Notes: a model not told the origin generated them from the letters alone. A DNA stretch of 12,757 bases from Bacteroidota bacterium (GCA_023453125.1 JAEXUB010000254.1:1-12757), one strand, 5' to 3'; positions 1 through 7,308 are shown, counted from the first letter of the stretch. Made by a program: numbers and translations.

Positions 1-45
1 TTTATTTAACTTCAATTAACCTTTTGCAAATACATTCAACTTAGG

Positions 46-98
46 TTAAGGCGTCATGAGACGCTGCGCTTAATCCTCCCCGCCAAAAAGCCGGCGGG
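46..98 (-). other. Paired hairpins downstream of the superoxide dismutase gene
   Basis: Two inverted repeats lie in the 131-base gene-free left end. One pairs CCCGCC (79-84) with GGCGGG (93-98) around an 8-base loop. The other pairs GCGTC (51-55) with GACGC (60-64) around a 4-base loop and can be extended by TTAAG (46-50) with CTTAA (69-73) across a 4-base bulge. They sit where a transcript end is expected for the sod gene, but neither is followed by a clear U-tract on the minus strand, so a simple intrinsic terminator is not demonstrated. They may instead protect an mRNA 3' end. Nothing else is seen in positions 1-131. Confidence 0.35.
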
Positions 99-131
99 CA
101 AGCACAGACGGACTGACGGAACTGCAAATCT

Positions 132-851
132 TTACTTAGCTTCTTTGAATCTCTTTGCGACTTCATCCCAGTTGATAACATTCCAGAATGCTGAAACGTA
201 ATCGGGACGGCGGTTCTGGTAATGGAGATAGTATGCGTGTTCCCATACGTCAATACCTAGAATAGGGAAGCCTTTAACATCCACTACATCCATAAGAGGG
301 TTATCCTGGTTAGGAGTAGAGGAGACAGCCAGTTTGCCGTTTGACACTGTAAGCCAGGCCCATCCGGAACCGAAACGGGTAGCTGCTGCAGCGGCAAATT
401 TTTCCTTGAATGCATCGAATGAGCCGAATTCAGAATTGATAGCTGCTAAAAGATCTCCTGAAGGGGTGCCTCCCTTGCCCGGAGCCATAATATTCCAGAA
501 AAGGGTATGGTTATAATGTCCGCCGCCGTTATTGCGTACGGCAACGGGATATTTGGAGATATTTTTCATTAAATCTTCGAGGGATAAACCTTCCATTTCG
601 GTCCCCTCAATTGCCTTATTAAGGTTGGCAACATAAGCGGCGTGGTGTTTGCCGTGGTGAATTTCCATAGTGCGTGCGTCAATATGCGGTTCAAGAGCGT
701 CGAATTTATATGGCAGAGCCGGTAATTCATATTTTGACATTTTACTGTTACTCCCTGATTTATTATTAAATAAACTTACAATCGATTTAGAATCTGTTGT
801 TCCTGCTATAGATAAAATGCCAACAGAATACAAAAAGTTCCTTCTGTTCAT
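132..851 (-). CDS. Fe/Mn-family superoxide dismutase with twin-arginine-like N-terminal extension
   Basis: This enzyme converts superoxide to oxygen and hydrogen peroxide. All four metal ligands of the family are visible: His65 (in HHGKHH), His115 (in GGGHYNHTLFW), and Asp201 and His205 (in DVWEHAYYL). A glycine-rich GGGH stretch before His115 and Gln182 in NQDNPL resemble the manganese type more than the iron type, though cambialistic use cannot be excluded. The catalytic protein normally begins near MSKYELPALPY, which here is residue 38. The 37 extra residues start MNRRNFL and continue with a short hydrophobic run, like a Tat signal; no lipobox cysteine or clear cleavage site is seen. From residue 38 the protein would be 202 residues, the usual family length. 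Both starts have a possible ribosome site. It is the last of three co-directional genes, 30 bases after the iron-sulfur carrier gene. Confidence 0.95.
   Translation of the reverse strand: MNRRNFLYSVGILSIAGTTDSKSIVSLFNNKSGSNSKMSKYELPALPYKFDALEPHIDARTMEIHHGKHHAAYVANLNKAIEGTEMEGLSLEDLMKNISKYPVAVRNNGGGHYNHTLFWNIMAPGKGGTPSGDLLAAINSEFGSFDAFKEKFAAAAATRFGSGWAWLTVSNGKLAVSSTPNQDNPLMDVVDVKGFPILGIDVWEHAYYLHYQNRRPDYVSAFWNVINWDEVAKRFKEAK
751..755 (-). promoter_or_regulatory. Possible internal ribosome binding site for a short dismutase form
   Basis: GGGAG lies 10 bases upstream of the in-frame ATG at 738-740 (Met38 of the dismutase). Initiation there would give a dismutase without the signal-like extension. 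The spacing is a little long and the match may be chance. Confidence 0.3.
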
Positions 852-858
852 ATTTTTA

Positions 859-862
859 TCCT
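859..862 (-). promoter_or_regulatory. Ribosome binding site supporting the long dismutase start
   Basis: AGGA is placed 7 bases before the ATG at 849-851, the start of the form with the twin-arginine-like extension. This supports the upstream start as real and not merely open reading frame extension. Confidence 0.45.
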
Positions 863-881
863 GATTTGTTAAAGAAGAAAA

Positions 882-1220
882 TTAATTATGGCAGCTGCAG
901 TTGTGAACGGTATTGGGATTATCAATAATAAAACCGCCGCAGCATCCTTCTTCTTTAAAATCGATTGTGGAGCCGTTTAAAAGGGGGGCGCTTTCCGAAT
1001 CTACAAGAATGGTGAGTCCGGAAAGAGGGATTGAGATGTCCTTTTGATTAAATGCCGAATCGAAACCGAACCTGTAACTAATGCCTGCTTTAACACTCCC
1101 TTCAACGGTAATCCTGAGGGAATAGCTCTCGTCAATGGAGTTATCCCTCATAATTTGTTTAAAACGGGAAAGGGCGTTATCGGTTACCGAAAGTGTTAAA
1201 GAATCATTATTACTGTTCAT
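882..1220 (-). CDS. A-type iron-sulfur carrier (HesB/IscA-like), variant cysteine pattern
   Basis: This 112-residue protein matches the A-type carrier fold (IscA, SufA, ErpA, HesB), which carries iron-sulfur clusters to apoproteins in the cytoplasm. Evidence is the N-terminal LTLSVTDNALSRFKQIM segment, the ISYRFGFD strand, the LNGSTIDFKEEG segment and the NPN motif followed by a C-x-C pair (Cys108, Cys110). Two features are odd. The first conserved cysteine of the family (Cys35 in E. coli IscA) aligns with Lys44 in EGSVKAGISY, and the C-terminal CGCGxSF is shortened to CSCHN. A vicinal pair, Cys93-Cys94, appears just before the Gly-Gly-Phe strand, so four cysteines remain but in a different layout. 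The gene follows the small unknown gene by 16 bases and precedes sod by 30, suggesting one transcript. It may serve cluster assembly for complex I or another target; cluster binding is not certain. Confidence 0.8.
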   Translation of the reverse strand: MNSNNDSLTLSVTDNALSRFKQIMRDNSIDESYSLRITVEGSVKAGISYRFGFDSAFNQKDISIPLSGLTILVDSESAPLLNGSTIDFKEEGCCGGFIIDNPNTVHNCSCHN

Positions 1221-1236
1221 AAAGAAGAACCTTGCG

Positions 1237-1542
1237 TTAGTTTACTGCTTCTACTGCCTTAGTTTCTTCTTTAACACCCGAATCGAGTGAAAAATTCACT
1301 TTCCAGGTAAATTTACCGAGACGGGTCAGCTCGTTCTGTTTTTCGAGATATTCGGCAAACTGGAGAGCAATTTTTTCGGCAGGGCCGTATTTAACTTTAA
1401 CCTCTTTCTTCTCGAAATAGGTCATAATTGCATACTGGAGGTCCCGAAGGAAGAGATTGGATTTAGAGAAAAGGGGATATTTCTCTCTCATAAAGGTAAA
1501 AAAGATAATTTTATTATTCTGAAGTTCGCTTAAAATGTCCAT
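1237..1542 (-). CDS. Conserved-looking small protein of unknown function
   Basis: I do not recognise this family. The 101-residue product is charged, without cysteines, signal peptide or membrane segment. It looks mostly helical through residue 75 or so (an amphipathic stretch including YGPAEKIALQFAEYLEKQNELTRLGKF), followed by a short strand-like WKVNFSL and a polar tail. Coding status is supported by a good ribosome site (AGGAG 6 bases before the ATG), by its tight 16-base spacing to the iron-sulfur carrier gene, and by the absence of a competing gene on the other strand. It is the first gene after the terminator that closes the nuo operon, so it probably heads a small operon with the carrier and the dismutase, or receives read-through from nuo. 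Confidence 0.65.
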   Translation of the reverse strand: MDILSELQNNKIIFFTFMREKYPLFSKSNLFLRDLQYAIMTYFEKKEVKVKYGPAEKIALQFAEYLEKQNELTRLGKFTWKVNFSLDSGVKEETKAVEAVN

Positions 1543-1548
1543 TTGTAT

Positions 1549-1553
1549 CTCCT
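1549..1553 (-). promoter_or_regulatory. Ribosome binding site of the small unknown gene
   Basis: AGGAG is followed by the 6-base spacer ATACAA and the ATG at 1540-1542. It is the clearest Shine-Dalgarno match that I checked in the window and fixes the start of the 101-residue gene. Confidence 0.6.
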
Positions 1554-1585
1554 ATAAAGGATTAAATAAACTCATCATCAAGTTT

Positions 1586-1626
1586 AAAAAAAAGCCCTTT
1601 CAGAGGAATGAAAGAGCCTTTTTATT
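1586..1626 (-). terminator. Rho-independent terminator after nuoN
   Basis: On the minus strand a stem of about 12 pairs, AAAAGGCTCTTTC against GAAAGGGCTTTT with two G-T wobbles, encloses an ATTCCTCT loop and runs into an eight-base T tract. It begins 13 bases past the nuoN stop codon. The plus-strand reading also ends in a T-rich tract, so the element could work in both directions, though no plus-strand gene approaches it. It marks the end of the nuo operon and separates it from the small unknown gene, carrier and dismutase genes. Confidence 0.85.
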
Positions 1627-1638
1627 TTCAAAATTAAA

Positions 1639-3150
1639 TTATAATCCTAACATTGCAACGCAGTTCTTTGCAAGCTCAACAATAGGGGAGAAGTAGATGC
1701 CGAAAAGAATTGCGGGTACTGCAAGGATAAGAACGAGAATCTTCTGAGAAAAACCGGGTACTATTTCAACCGGCTGAACGCTTGGCTTAACAAGGAACAT
1801 ATGCTTCATAACGCGGACGTAGTAGTAAAGAGATACAACCGAGTTTAGAACGGCAATAACAGCTACAACATACATCTTGGCATCGACCAATGCTGAGAAG
1901 AGGTACAATTTGCCGATAAAGCCTGCTGTAGGGGGGAGTCCCGTTAAGGAAACAAGGAAGATAGAAAGGCAAATGGCGAGGAAAGGAGCCGAATAGCCGA
2001 GCCCGTCGTAATCGTCTATATCTTCGGTGCCTATCTTGTTTGCTATAAGCATTACAACAAGGAAAGCGCCGAGATTCATAATCATATATATTGCAAAGTA
2101 GATTAAAATGGCAATTACTCCCTGGTTTGAGAAAACGGCAAGGCCTAAAAGCAGGTAGCCTGCGTGGGCAATGCTCGAATATGCGAGCATTCTCTTAATA
2201 TTATTCTGCCAGAGGGCAGTAAAGTTGCCTAATGTCATTGTCAGAATCGAAAGAATAACCAGAACAGCTTTCCAGTCGAATATCGGGTTCATCATCCAAT
2301 AGCCGTTATCGAGAGTTGTAGCGCTGAAAGCGGTTTTAACAAAGCGGATAAGGAGCGCAAAACCGGCAGCCTTGCTAGCAACTGATAAGAATGCTGTAAT
2401 TGTAATAGGAGCGCCTTCATAAACGTCAGGAGTCCAGAAATGGAACGGAGCGGCGGAAATCTTAAAGCCGAATCCGGTGATTACCAGAATAAGAGCAAAA
2501 GAAAGGGTAAGGACGTTAACCTGAGGACCCTGAATAAGGCTGTTTATTACATATAAATTGGTCGATCCTGTAATTCCGTAAATTAAAGAGATACCGAAGA
2601 GCATAATGCCCGATGAAACAGCGCCGTAAATAAGATACTTTAAGGAAGCTTCGCTGTTGCGGTCTCTCAGTTTTGTAAATCCGGCCAGAACGTAGGAGGA
2701 GAGGGAGAGGAGTTCCATTGATAAATAGATAAGAATGAAATCCGCGGCAGAAACCATAAGGAACATACCGAGAACCATTCCGAAAATAAGCACGTAATAC
2801 TCGCCCAGCCTGTCAGATGCTTTCTTAATCTCATCCGAGAATGAGGTAAAGAATACAATAAGAACGGCAGAGATAAGTATTAACAGTTTAAAGAATGTAC
2901 CGAAAGAATCTACAGTAACCATTCCGAAAGCTTTGAAAGAAGATTTAGTTGCAAAACCGAAACCGCTCATTCCGAACTGCTGAATAACGAAATATCCGGC
3001 GGCGGCAAAACCGAGCAGGGCAACCCAGGGGATTAACTTCTTATCCTTATGGAATATAAGGTCGAATATGAGAACAAGAACCAGTCCTGCCGAAATAGCT
3101 ATTTCCGGTTTTAACAGCTTTAACGATTCAATTATGTTTGATACATCCAT
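1639..3150 (-). CDS. nuoN: NADH-quinone oxidoreductase subunit N (antiporter-like)
   Basis: NuoN is one of three antiporter-like proton-channel subunits in the membrane arm of complex I. The 503-residue product is hydrophobic throughout, with about 14 predicted membrane helices. The key charged residues of the family are in place: Glu146 in LSMELLSLSSYVLAGF and Lys230 in FGFKISAAPFHFWTPDVYEGAP, the hallmark discontinuous-helix region. A further lysine lies in FLSVASKAAGF (Lys260). Length is close to the bacterial norm. It is the last gene of the operon, 22 bases after nuoM and directly before the terminator. Nothing suggests damage. Confidence 0.97.
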   Translation of the reverse strand: MDVSNIIESLKLLKPEIAISAGLVLVLIFDLIFHKDKKLIPWVALLGFAAAGYFVIQQFGMSGFGFATKSSFKAFGMVTVDSFGTFFKLLILISAVLIVFFTSFSDEIKKASDRLGEYYVLIFGMVLGMFLMVSAADFILIYLSMELLSLSSYVLAGFTKLRDRNSEASLKYLIYGAVSSGIMLFGISLIYGITGSTNLYVINSLIQGPQVNVLTLSFALILVITGFGFKISAAPFHFWTPDVYEGAPITITAFLSVASKAAGFALLIRFVKTAFSATTLDNGYWMMNPIFDWKAVLVILSILTMTLGNFTALWQNNIKRMLAYSSIAHAGYLLLGLAVFSNQGVIAILIYFAIYMIMNLGAFLVVMLIANKIGTEDIDDYDGLGYSAPFLAICLSIFLVSLTGLPPTAGFIGKLYLFSALVDAKMYVVAVIAVLNSVVSLYYYVRVMKHMFLVKPSVQPVEIVPGFSQKILVLILAVPAILFGIYFSPIVELAKNCVAMLGL

Positions 3151-3172
3151 TTTATAATTCTGTCTTTATTAT

Positions 3173-4765
3173 CTAAAATAAAACTTTAGCAAATCCGTTA
3201 TTTACAAGATTAACAAGCGTGTTAACCGAGGTAGTCATTACATTAAGCATAGCCGATGGATAAACACCGAGGAAGATAACGATAATGGTAAGAGGAATGA
3301 ACATAATATATTCGCGTGCTTCGAGGTCTTTTAATGAAGCCCATTTTTCATTCAGCTTGCCAAGGTATACTCTCTGCAGTGTCCAGAGCATATAGCCTGC
3401 GCCGAGGAGAATGCCGAGAGAAGAGATAATTGTGATAATCCTGATACCGTCAACGCTGAAGGCGCCTACAAATACGAGTGCTTCGGATACGAAACCGCTC
3501 ATAGAAGGAAGGCCGATAGCCGCAAAGAATGCAACTGTAACAAATCCGGTATAGACAGGCATATGGAGGCCGAGTCCGCCGAATTCATCCAATCCTCTTG
3601 TGTGGGCTCTATCATATATAACCCCCACAATAAGGAAGAGCATTGCGGTAATTGTACCGTGGTTGAACATCTGGAATACAGCGCCGCTAATACCTGCGGT
3701 TGTAAGGGATGCCATACCGAGAAGTACATAGCCCATATGGGAAATGGAGGAATAGGCAATAAGCTTTTTGAAATCTTTCTGAGCAAGCGCAACGAATGCG
3801 CCGTATAAAATATTTATCATTCCGAATAATGCAATCCACCACATAAGCTGTTTGGTAATATCGGGGAAGATAGGATAGCTTATTCTTAAGATGCCGTATG
3901 TACCCATTTTAAGAAGAACGCCCGCAAGAATAACGCTTATAGGGGTTGGAGCCTCAACGTGAGCGTCGGGGAGCCAGGTATGGAACGGGAACATCGGTAT
4001 TTTAATGGCAAAGCCTACGAATAGAGCAATGTATGCAATAAGCCTTAAGTTACCCGGATTAAACGGTGAAAGGATTCCATCGGGACCATAGTTGGCAGGA
4101 TTCATCATAGCGAGCATATTGAATGTATGAACCTTGCTGCCGTCTGCCAGTGTCTCAAACGCGCTGAAATAGAGGCCGATCATAACGAGAAGCATAAATA
4201 CGCTTCCGAAGAGTGTATAGATAAAGAATTTTATGGCCGCATATTCCTTGCGTGGACCGCCCCAGATACCGATAAGGAAGTACATAGGGAGAAGCATAAG
4301 TTCCCAGAAGATATAGAAGAGGAAGAAATCGAGAGAAACGAAGACTCCCATCATTCCTGTATCCAGAAGGAGGAACATAGCGAAATATCCCTTAATCGAC
4401 TTTTCGATATTCCAGGAGGAGATAGTGGCAATGAAAGCAACGATGGCCGTAAGGAGAAGCATTGGCATACTTAAGCCGTCTACTCCAAGGAAGTAGTCGA
4501 CTTTAATTGTACCGAGCCAGGAAATCCCCTTGACATCGATCCATCTGAATTTTTCTATGAACTGAAAAGAGCTCTGGTCGAAAACACCGGGAGCGTTGTA
4601 GTTGTAGTGGGTCATCATAAAGGCCGCAAGAACAACCTGAAGCCCTGTAATGAAGAGAGCGGTGTATCTGATGATCTGACCCTGCTCTTTTTTCAAGAAC
4701 ATAATTATTATCATCCCTATTACGGGAAGAAATGTTAGTAACGATAAAATTGGAAATCCTTCCAT
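3173..4765 (-). CDS. nuoM: NADH-quinone oxidoreductase subunit M (antiporter-like)
   Basis: NuoM is a proton-translocating antiporter-like subunit of the complex I membrane arm, lying between NuoN and NuoL in the assembled enzyme. The 530-residue product has about 14 membrane helices. Family signatures are Glu155 in YIFWELMLLPMYFLIGIWGG, and Lys255 in FAIKIPMFPFHTWLPDAHVEAPTP. The HMGYVLLG segment and the later NHG motif (in FQMFNHGTITAMLF) are typical of NuoM and separate it from NuoN. A hydrophilic loop near residues 204-240 is somewhat long. The gene lies 50 bases downstream of nuoL and 22 upstream of nuoN. The start is the first methionine before the first helix. Confidence 0.97.
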   Translation of the reverse strand: MEGFPILSLLTFLPVIGMIIIMFLKKEQGQIIRYTALFITGLQVVLAAFMMTHYNYNAPGVFDQSSFQFIEKFRWIDVKGISWLGTIKVDYFLGVDGLSMPMLLLTAIVAFIATISSWNIEKSIKGYFAMFLLLDTGMMGVFVSLDFFLFYIFWELMLLPMYFLIGIWGGPRKEYAAIKFFIYTLFGSVFMLLVMIGLYFSAFETLADGSKVHTFNMLAMMNPANYGPDGILSPFNPGNLRLIAYIALFVGFAIKIPMFPFHTWLPDAHVEAPTPISVILAGVLLKMGTYGILRISYPIFPDITKQLMWWIALFGMINILYGAFVALAQKDFKKLIAYSSISHMGYVLLGMASLTTAGISGAVFQMFNHGTITAMLFLIVGVIYDRAHTRGLDEFGGLGLHMPVYTGFVTVAFFAAIGLPSMSGFVSEALVFVGAFSVDGIRIITIISSLGILLGAGYMLWTLQRVYLGKLNEKWASLKDLEAREYIMFIPLTIIVIFLGVYPSAMLNVMTTSVNTLVNLVNNGFAKVLF

Positions 4766-4815
4766 ATCAAAAATCAGCCCTATTTTTTAAAAACTTAATT
4801 TATTAAGTAAACCAA

Positions 4816-6936
4816 TTAATATGGCTTGAAAACAAGCATTATGATAATTATTGCAAATATTACGAACACCAGATAAGTCTGAACCTTACCTGTCTGAAGC
4901 TTTCTGAAATTTAGACCAATAAAGCCGCTTATGAAAGCGGTAAAATTAACAAAACCGTCTACAACGTAGGTATCGAAGAGACCGCTTACTTTTGAAGCCA
5001 TTTTGGTAACAGTTGCGGCTCCGTTTACTATACCGTCAATAATATAGGTATCGAACCAGGCCAGTGCCTTGCTGAATGCCATTGTACCTGCTATCCAGGT
5101 AGCGTGGTATAGTTCGTCAATGTACCATTTGTTAAGAGAAAACTTGTATAGCCAGGGCATACTGCCGGCGAGCTTATCGGGATCAATTTTGCGCCAGTGG
5201 TACATAAAGAAGGCAAAGAATATACCCAATCCTGCTACACCGAGCGAAAGGAACATAGCAGGGTAGTGGGCGTGGTGCATTGCTTCTGTGTACATTTCGC
5301 TGTGAATTACATGATGTTCTGCTTCCGGTTTAGCTTCGGCTGCTGCACCGTGTTCTTCTGCCTTCACCTCTTCTGTCTTCATAAAATTAAAACGTGCCTC
5401 CTGAGGAACAACTGTATGAGGAGTCTTAATCCATTTTGAGAGGAACCATCCCTGATCTGCGCCGATCGGATTAGGAGTATACCAAACAAAGATTGATAGG
5501 GCAGCCAATACTACAAGGGGAGCTGCCATTACAAAAGGAGATTCGTGTGCGTGGTCATATTTATGATGGTCGCGCGGTTCGCCGTGGAATGTAAGAATAA
5601 CCAGGCGGAACATATAGAACGCGGTCATAAGAGCAACCGAGAAACCGATAACCGGAATTAACCAGTGGCCGGTTAGGCTTCCGAATGCCATTGTGCCGGC
5701 AAGAATGCCGTCTTTGCTCAGGAATCCCGATGTTAAAGGCACACCTGAAATAGCGAGTGTTGAGATCAAAAATGTATAATAGGTAATAGGCAGTTTCTTC
5801 CTGAGTCCTCCCATATTTCTGATATCCTGCTCGTGATGCATTGCGTGAATAACAGAGCCGGAGCCGAGGAACAGACAGGCTTTAAAGAAAGCGTGTGTAA
5901 CAAGGTGGAAGAATGCGAAAGCATAGGCTCCCACGCCTAAGGACATAACCATGTAGCCGAGCTGGCTGACGGTGGAATATGCCAGAACCTTTTTAATATC
6001 GTTTTGAGTAATAGCTATAGTAGCGGCTATAAAGGAGGTAAATGCGCCTACTACTGCAATAACAAGCATTGCGTCAGCAGTAAGAAGTGCAAATATCCTA
6101 ACCACAAGGTAAACGCCTGCGGCAACCATTGTAGCGGCGTGTATTAACGCGCTCACTGGGGTCGGGCCTTCCATAGCGTCCGGAAGCCATACGTGGAGAG
6201 GGAACTGTGCCGATTTACCGACTGCCCCCATAAACACTAGAATTCCGGCGGCAGTAAGCCAGGCACCGCTGTCGAACGGGAGATTACCCATTGCTATCTG
6301 TTCAAAAATCTTGTCGAATGTGAATGTCTTATAGTTGGTGAACAGGATCAGGATACCCGCGAACATTCCTATATCGCCCACTCTGTTGACGATAAAAGCC
6401 TTCTTGCTGGCATCGGATGCGGATTTCTTTTCGAACCAGAAACCGATGAGAAGATAGGATGAAAGGCCTACAAGCTCCCAGAAGATATACATCATAAGGA
6501 GGTTGTGGGTTATTACAATTCCGAGCATCGAAAAGGTAAAAATTCCCAGATAGGCAAAATAGCGGGTGTATCTCTTATCCCCGTGCATATATTCAATAGA
6601 GAAGAGATGAACGAGGAAGCTTATCAAATTCACTACAATAAGCATTAATACGGTAATATTATCAATCTTAACTCCTATCTCAAAATCGATACTGCCTATT
6701 CCCGGTACGTTGTTGAAACTGAACCAGTTGGCAAAAGCAACAATATCCTGATTAGTGTAATAGGTAAGCTTAAAGAAAGCCATTACGCAGGATATCAGAA
6801 GAGCCGAGGCTATAATTCCGACTTCGAAGAGGTAGATTTTAGGGAATTTCTTGCCCGTAAAAATAACTACGGTAAAACCGAGAAGGGGCAGAAAGAGTGT
6901 TATGATCGATAAATTAATTAGTAATGATTCAGTCAT
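4816..6936 (-). CDS. nuoL: NADH-quinone oxidoreductase subunit L (antiporter-like, with lateral helix)
   Basis: NuoL is the distal proton-channel subunit of complex I and carries the long lateral helix that braces the membrane arm. At 706 residues it is longer than the roughly 600-residue E. coli and Thermus proteins. Key residues are Glu154 in IFWELVGLSSYLLIGFW, Lys241 in GAVGKSAQFPLHVWLPDAMEGPTP and His266 in SALIHAATM. Two additions account for the length. Residues about 513-556 form a polar, Glu/Ala/His-rich linker (VKAEEHGAAAEAKPEAEHH and a following HHAHY). Near the C-terminus, FDTYIIDGIVN (from residue 628) is repeated 26 residues later as FDTYVVDGFVN (from 654), in the lateral-helix region. 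The protein ends with the usual LQTGKVQTY segment and a final membrane helix. It lies 3 bases after nuoK. Confidence 0.97.
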   Translation of the reverse strand: MTESLLINLSIITLFLPLLGFTVVIFTGKKFPKIYLFEVGIIASALLISCVMAFFKLTYYTNQDIVAFANWFSFNNVPGIGSIDFEIGVKIDNITVLMLIVVNLISFLVHLFSIEYMHGDKRYTRYFAYLGIFTFSMLGIVITHNLLMMYIFWELVGLSSYLLIGFWFEKKSASDASKKAFIVNRVGDIGMFAGILILFTNYKTFTFDKIFEQIAMGNLPFDSGAWLTAAGILVFMGAVGKSAQFPLHVWLPDAMEGPTPVSALIHAATMVAAGVYLVVRIFALLTADAMLVIAVVGAFTSFIAATIAITQNDIKKVLAYSTVSQLGYMVMSLGVGAYAFAFFHLVTHAFFKACLFLGSGSVIHAMHHEQDIRNMGGLRKKLPITYYTFLISTLAISGVPLTSGFLSKDGILAGTMAFGSLTGHWLIPVIGFSVALMTAFYMFRLVILTFHGEPRDHHKYDHAHESPFVMAAPLVVLAALSIFVWYTPNPIGADQGWFLSKWIKTPHTVVPQEARFNFMKTEEVKAEEHGAAAEAKPEAEHHVIHSEMYTEAMHHAHYPAMFLSLGVAGLGIFFAFFMYHWRKIDPDKLAGSMPWLYKFSLNKWYIDELYHATWIAGTMAFSKALAWFDTYIIDGIVNGAATVTKMASKVSGLFDTYVVDGFVNFTAFISGFIGLNFRKLQTGKVQTYLVFVIFAIIIIMLVFKPY
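4975..5055 (-). repeat. Internal duplicated segment in NuoL C-terminal region
   Basis: Two copies of an 11-residue motif, FDTYxxDGxVN, start at NuoL residues 628 and 654, 78 bases apart in the DNA. The marked span runs from the first codon of copy one to the first codon of copy two; copy two continues to about 4945. The copies share their first eight bases (TTCGATAC) and then differ mostly at third positions, so the duplication is old. It lies in or next to the lateral helix. Confidence 0.6.
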
Positions 6937-6939
6937 ATT

Positions 6940-7251
6940 TTATTCTTTTAAGTTACTAATTTCGTCTACGTTTACGTTTGCAAAAGTCTTGTAAATGTTC
7001 AGTACAATGGCAAGTGCAATGGCAGCTTCGGCCGCGGCAAGCACTATAACAAACAATGCGGTCAGCTGTCCGCTCAGCCCGAAATTGCCGAACCGGGCAA
7101 AGGCCACAAAATTTATATTGGCCGCATTGAGAATGAGCTCAACCCCCATAAGAACCATAACAGCGTTCTTGCGGGTTATTATGCCGTAAATGCCGAAAGA
7201 AAATAAAATTGCACTAACAACCAAAAAGTGTGTCAATCCTACTTGAAGCAA
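6940..7251 (-). CDS. nuoK: NADH-quinone oxidoreductase subunit K
   Basis: NuoK is a small three-helix membrane subunit at the junction between the quinone site and the proton channels of complex I. The 103-residue product has the expected length and three hydrophobic segments. The two membrane glutamates essential in the E. coli protein (Glu36 and Glu72) correspond to Glu38 in LMGVELILNAANINF and Glu75 in VLAAAEAAIALAIVL. The gene is 57 bases downstream of nuoJ, the widest gap in the operon, and only 3 bases upstream of nuoL, consistent with coupled translation of K and L. Confidence 0.96.
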   Translation of the reverse strand: MLQVGLTHFLVVSAILFSFGIYGIITRKNAVMVLMGVELILNAANINFVAFARFGNFGLSGQLTALFVIVLAAAEAAIALAIVLNIYKTFANVNVDEISNLKE

Positions 7252-7284
7252 TTTACTCTCCTATAATTAAATTTAATTAAAGCC

Positions 7285-7299
7285 CCCCTTAAAGAGGGG
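7285..7299 (-). other. Small GC-rich hairpin between nuoJ and nuoK
   Basis: CCCCT (7285-7289) can pair with AGGGG (7295-7299) across a 5-base loop in the 57-base nuoJ-nuoK gap. The stem is short and lacks a following U-tract, so it is unlikely to terminate transcription. It could tune mRNA stability or be one copy of a dispersed intergenic repeat. Confidence 0.3.
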
Positions 7300-7308
7300 A
7301 TAAACATT

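Noticed and set aside
41..253. Minus-strand 70-codon frame at the left end
   Set aside because: It overlaps the well-supported 3' end of the dismutase gene in another frame and covers the hairpins; no ribosome site or family signal.
1550..1581. TTGATG-17-TTTATA promoter-like match before the small unknown gene
   Set aside because: The -10 box would abut the ribosome site, so transcription would begin at or past the AGGAG; a leaderless start conflicts with the good Shine-Dalgarno there.
4127..4474. Plus-strand open frame of 115 codons opposite nuoM
   Set aside because: Antisense to conserved NuoM helices; its Glu/His/Lys-rich composition is what hydrophobic codons give on the opposite strand.
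4794..4807. CTTAA/TTAAG hairpin between nuoL and nuoM
   Set aside because: Five mostly A-T pairs with a four-base loop would be very weak, and such repeats are expected by chance in AT-rich gaps.
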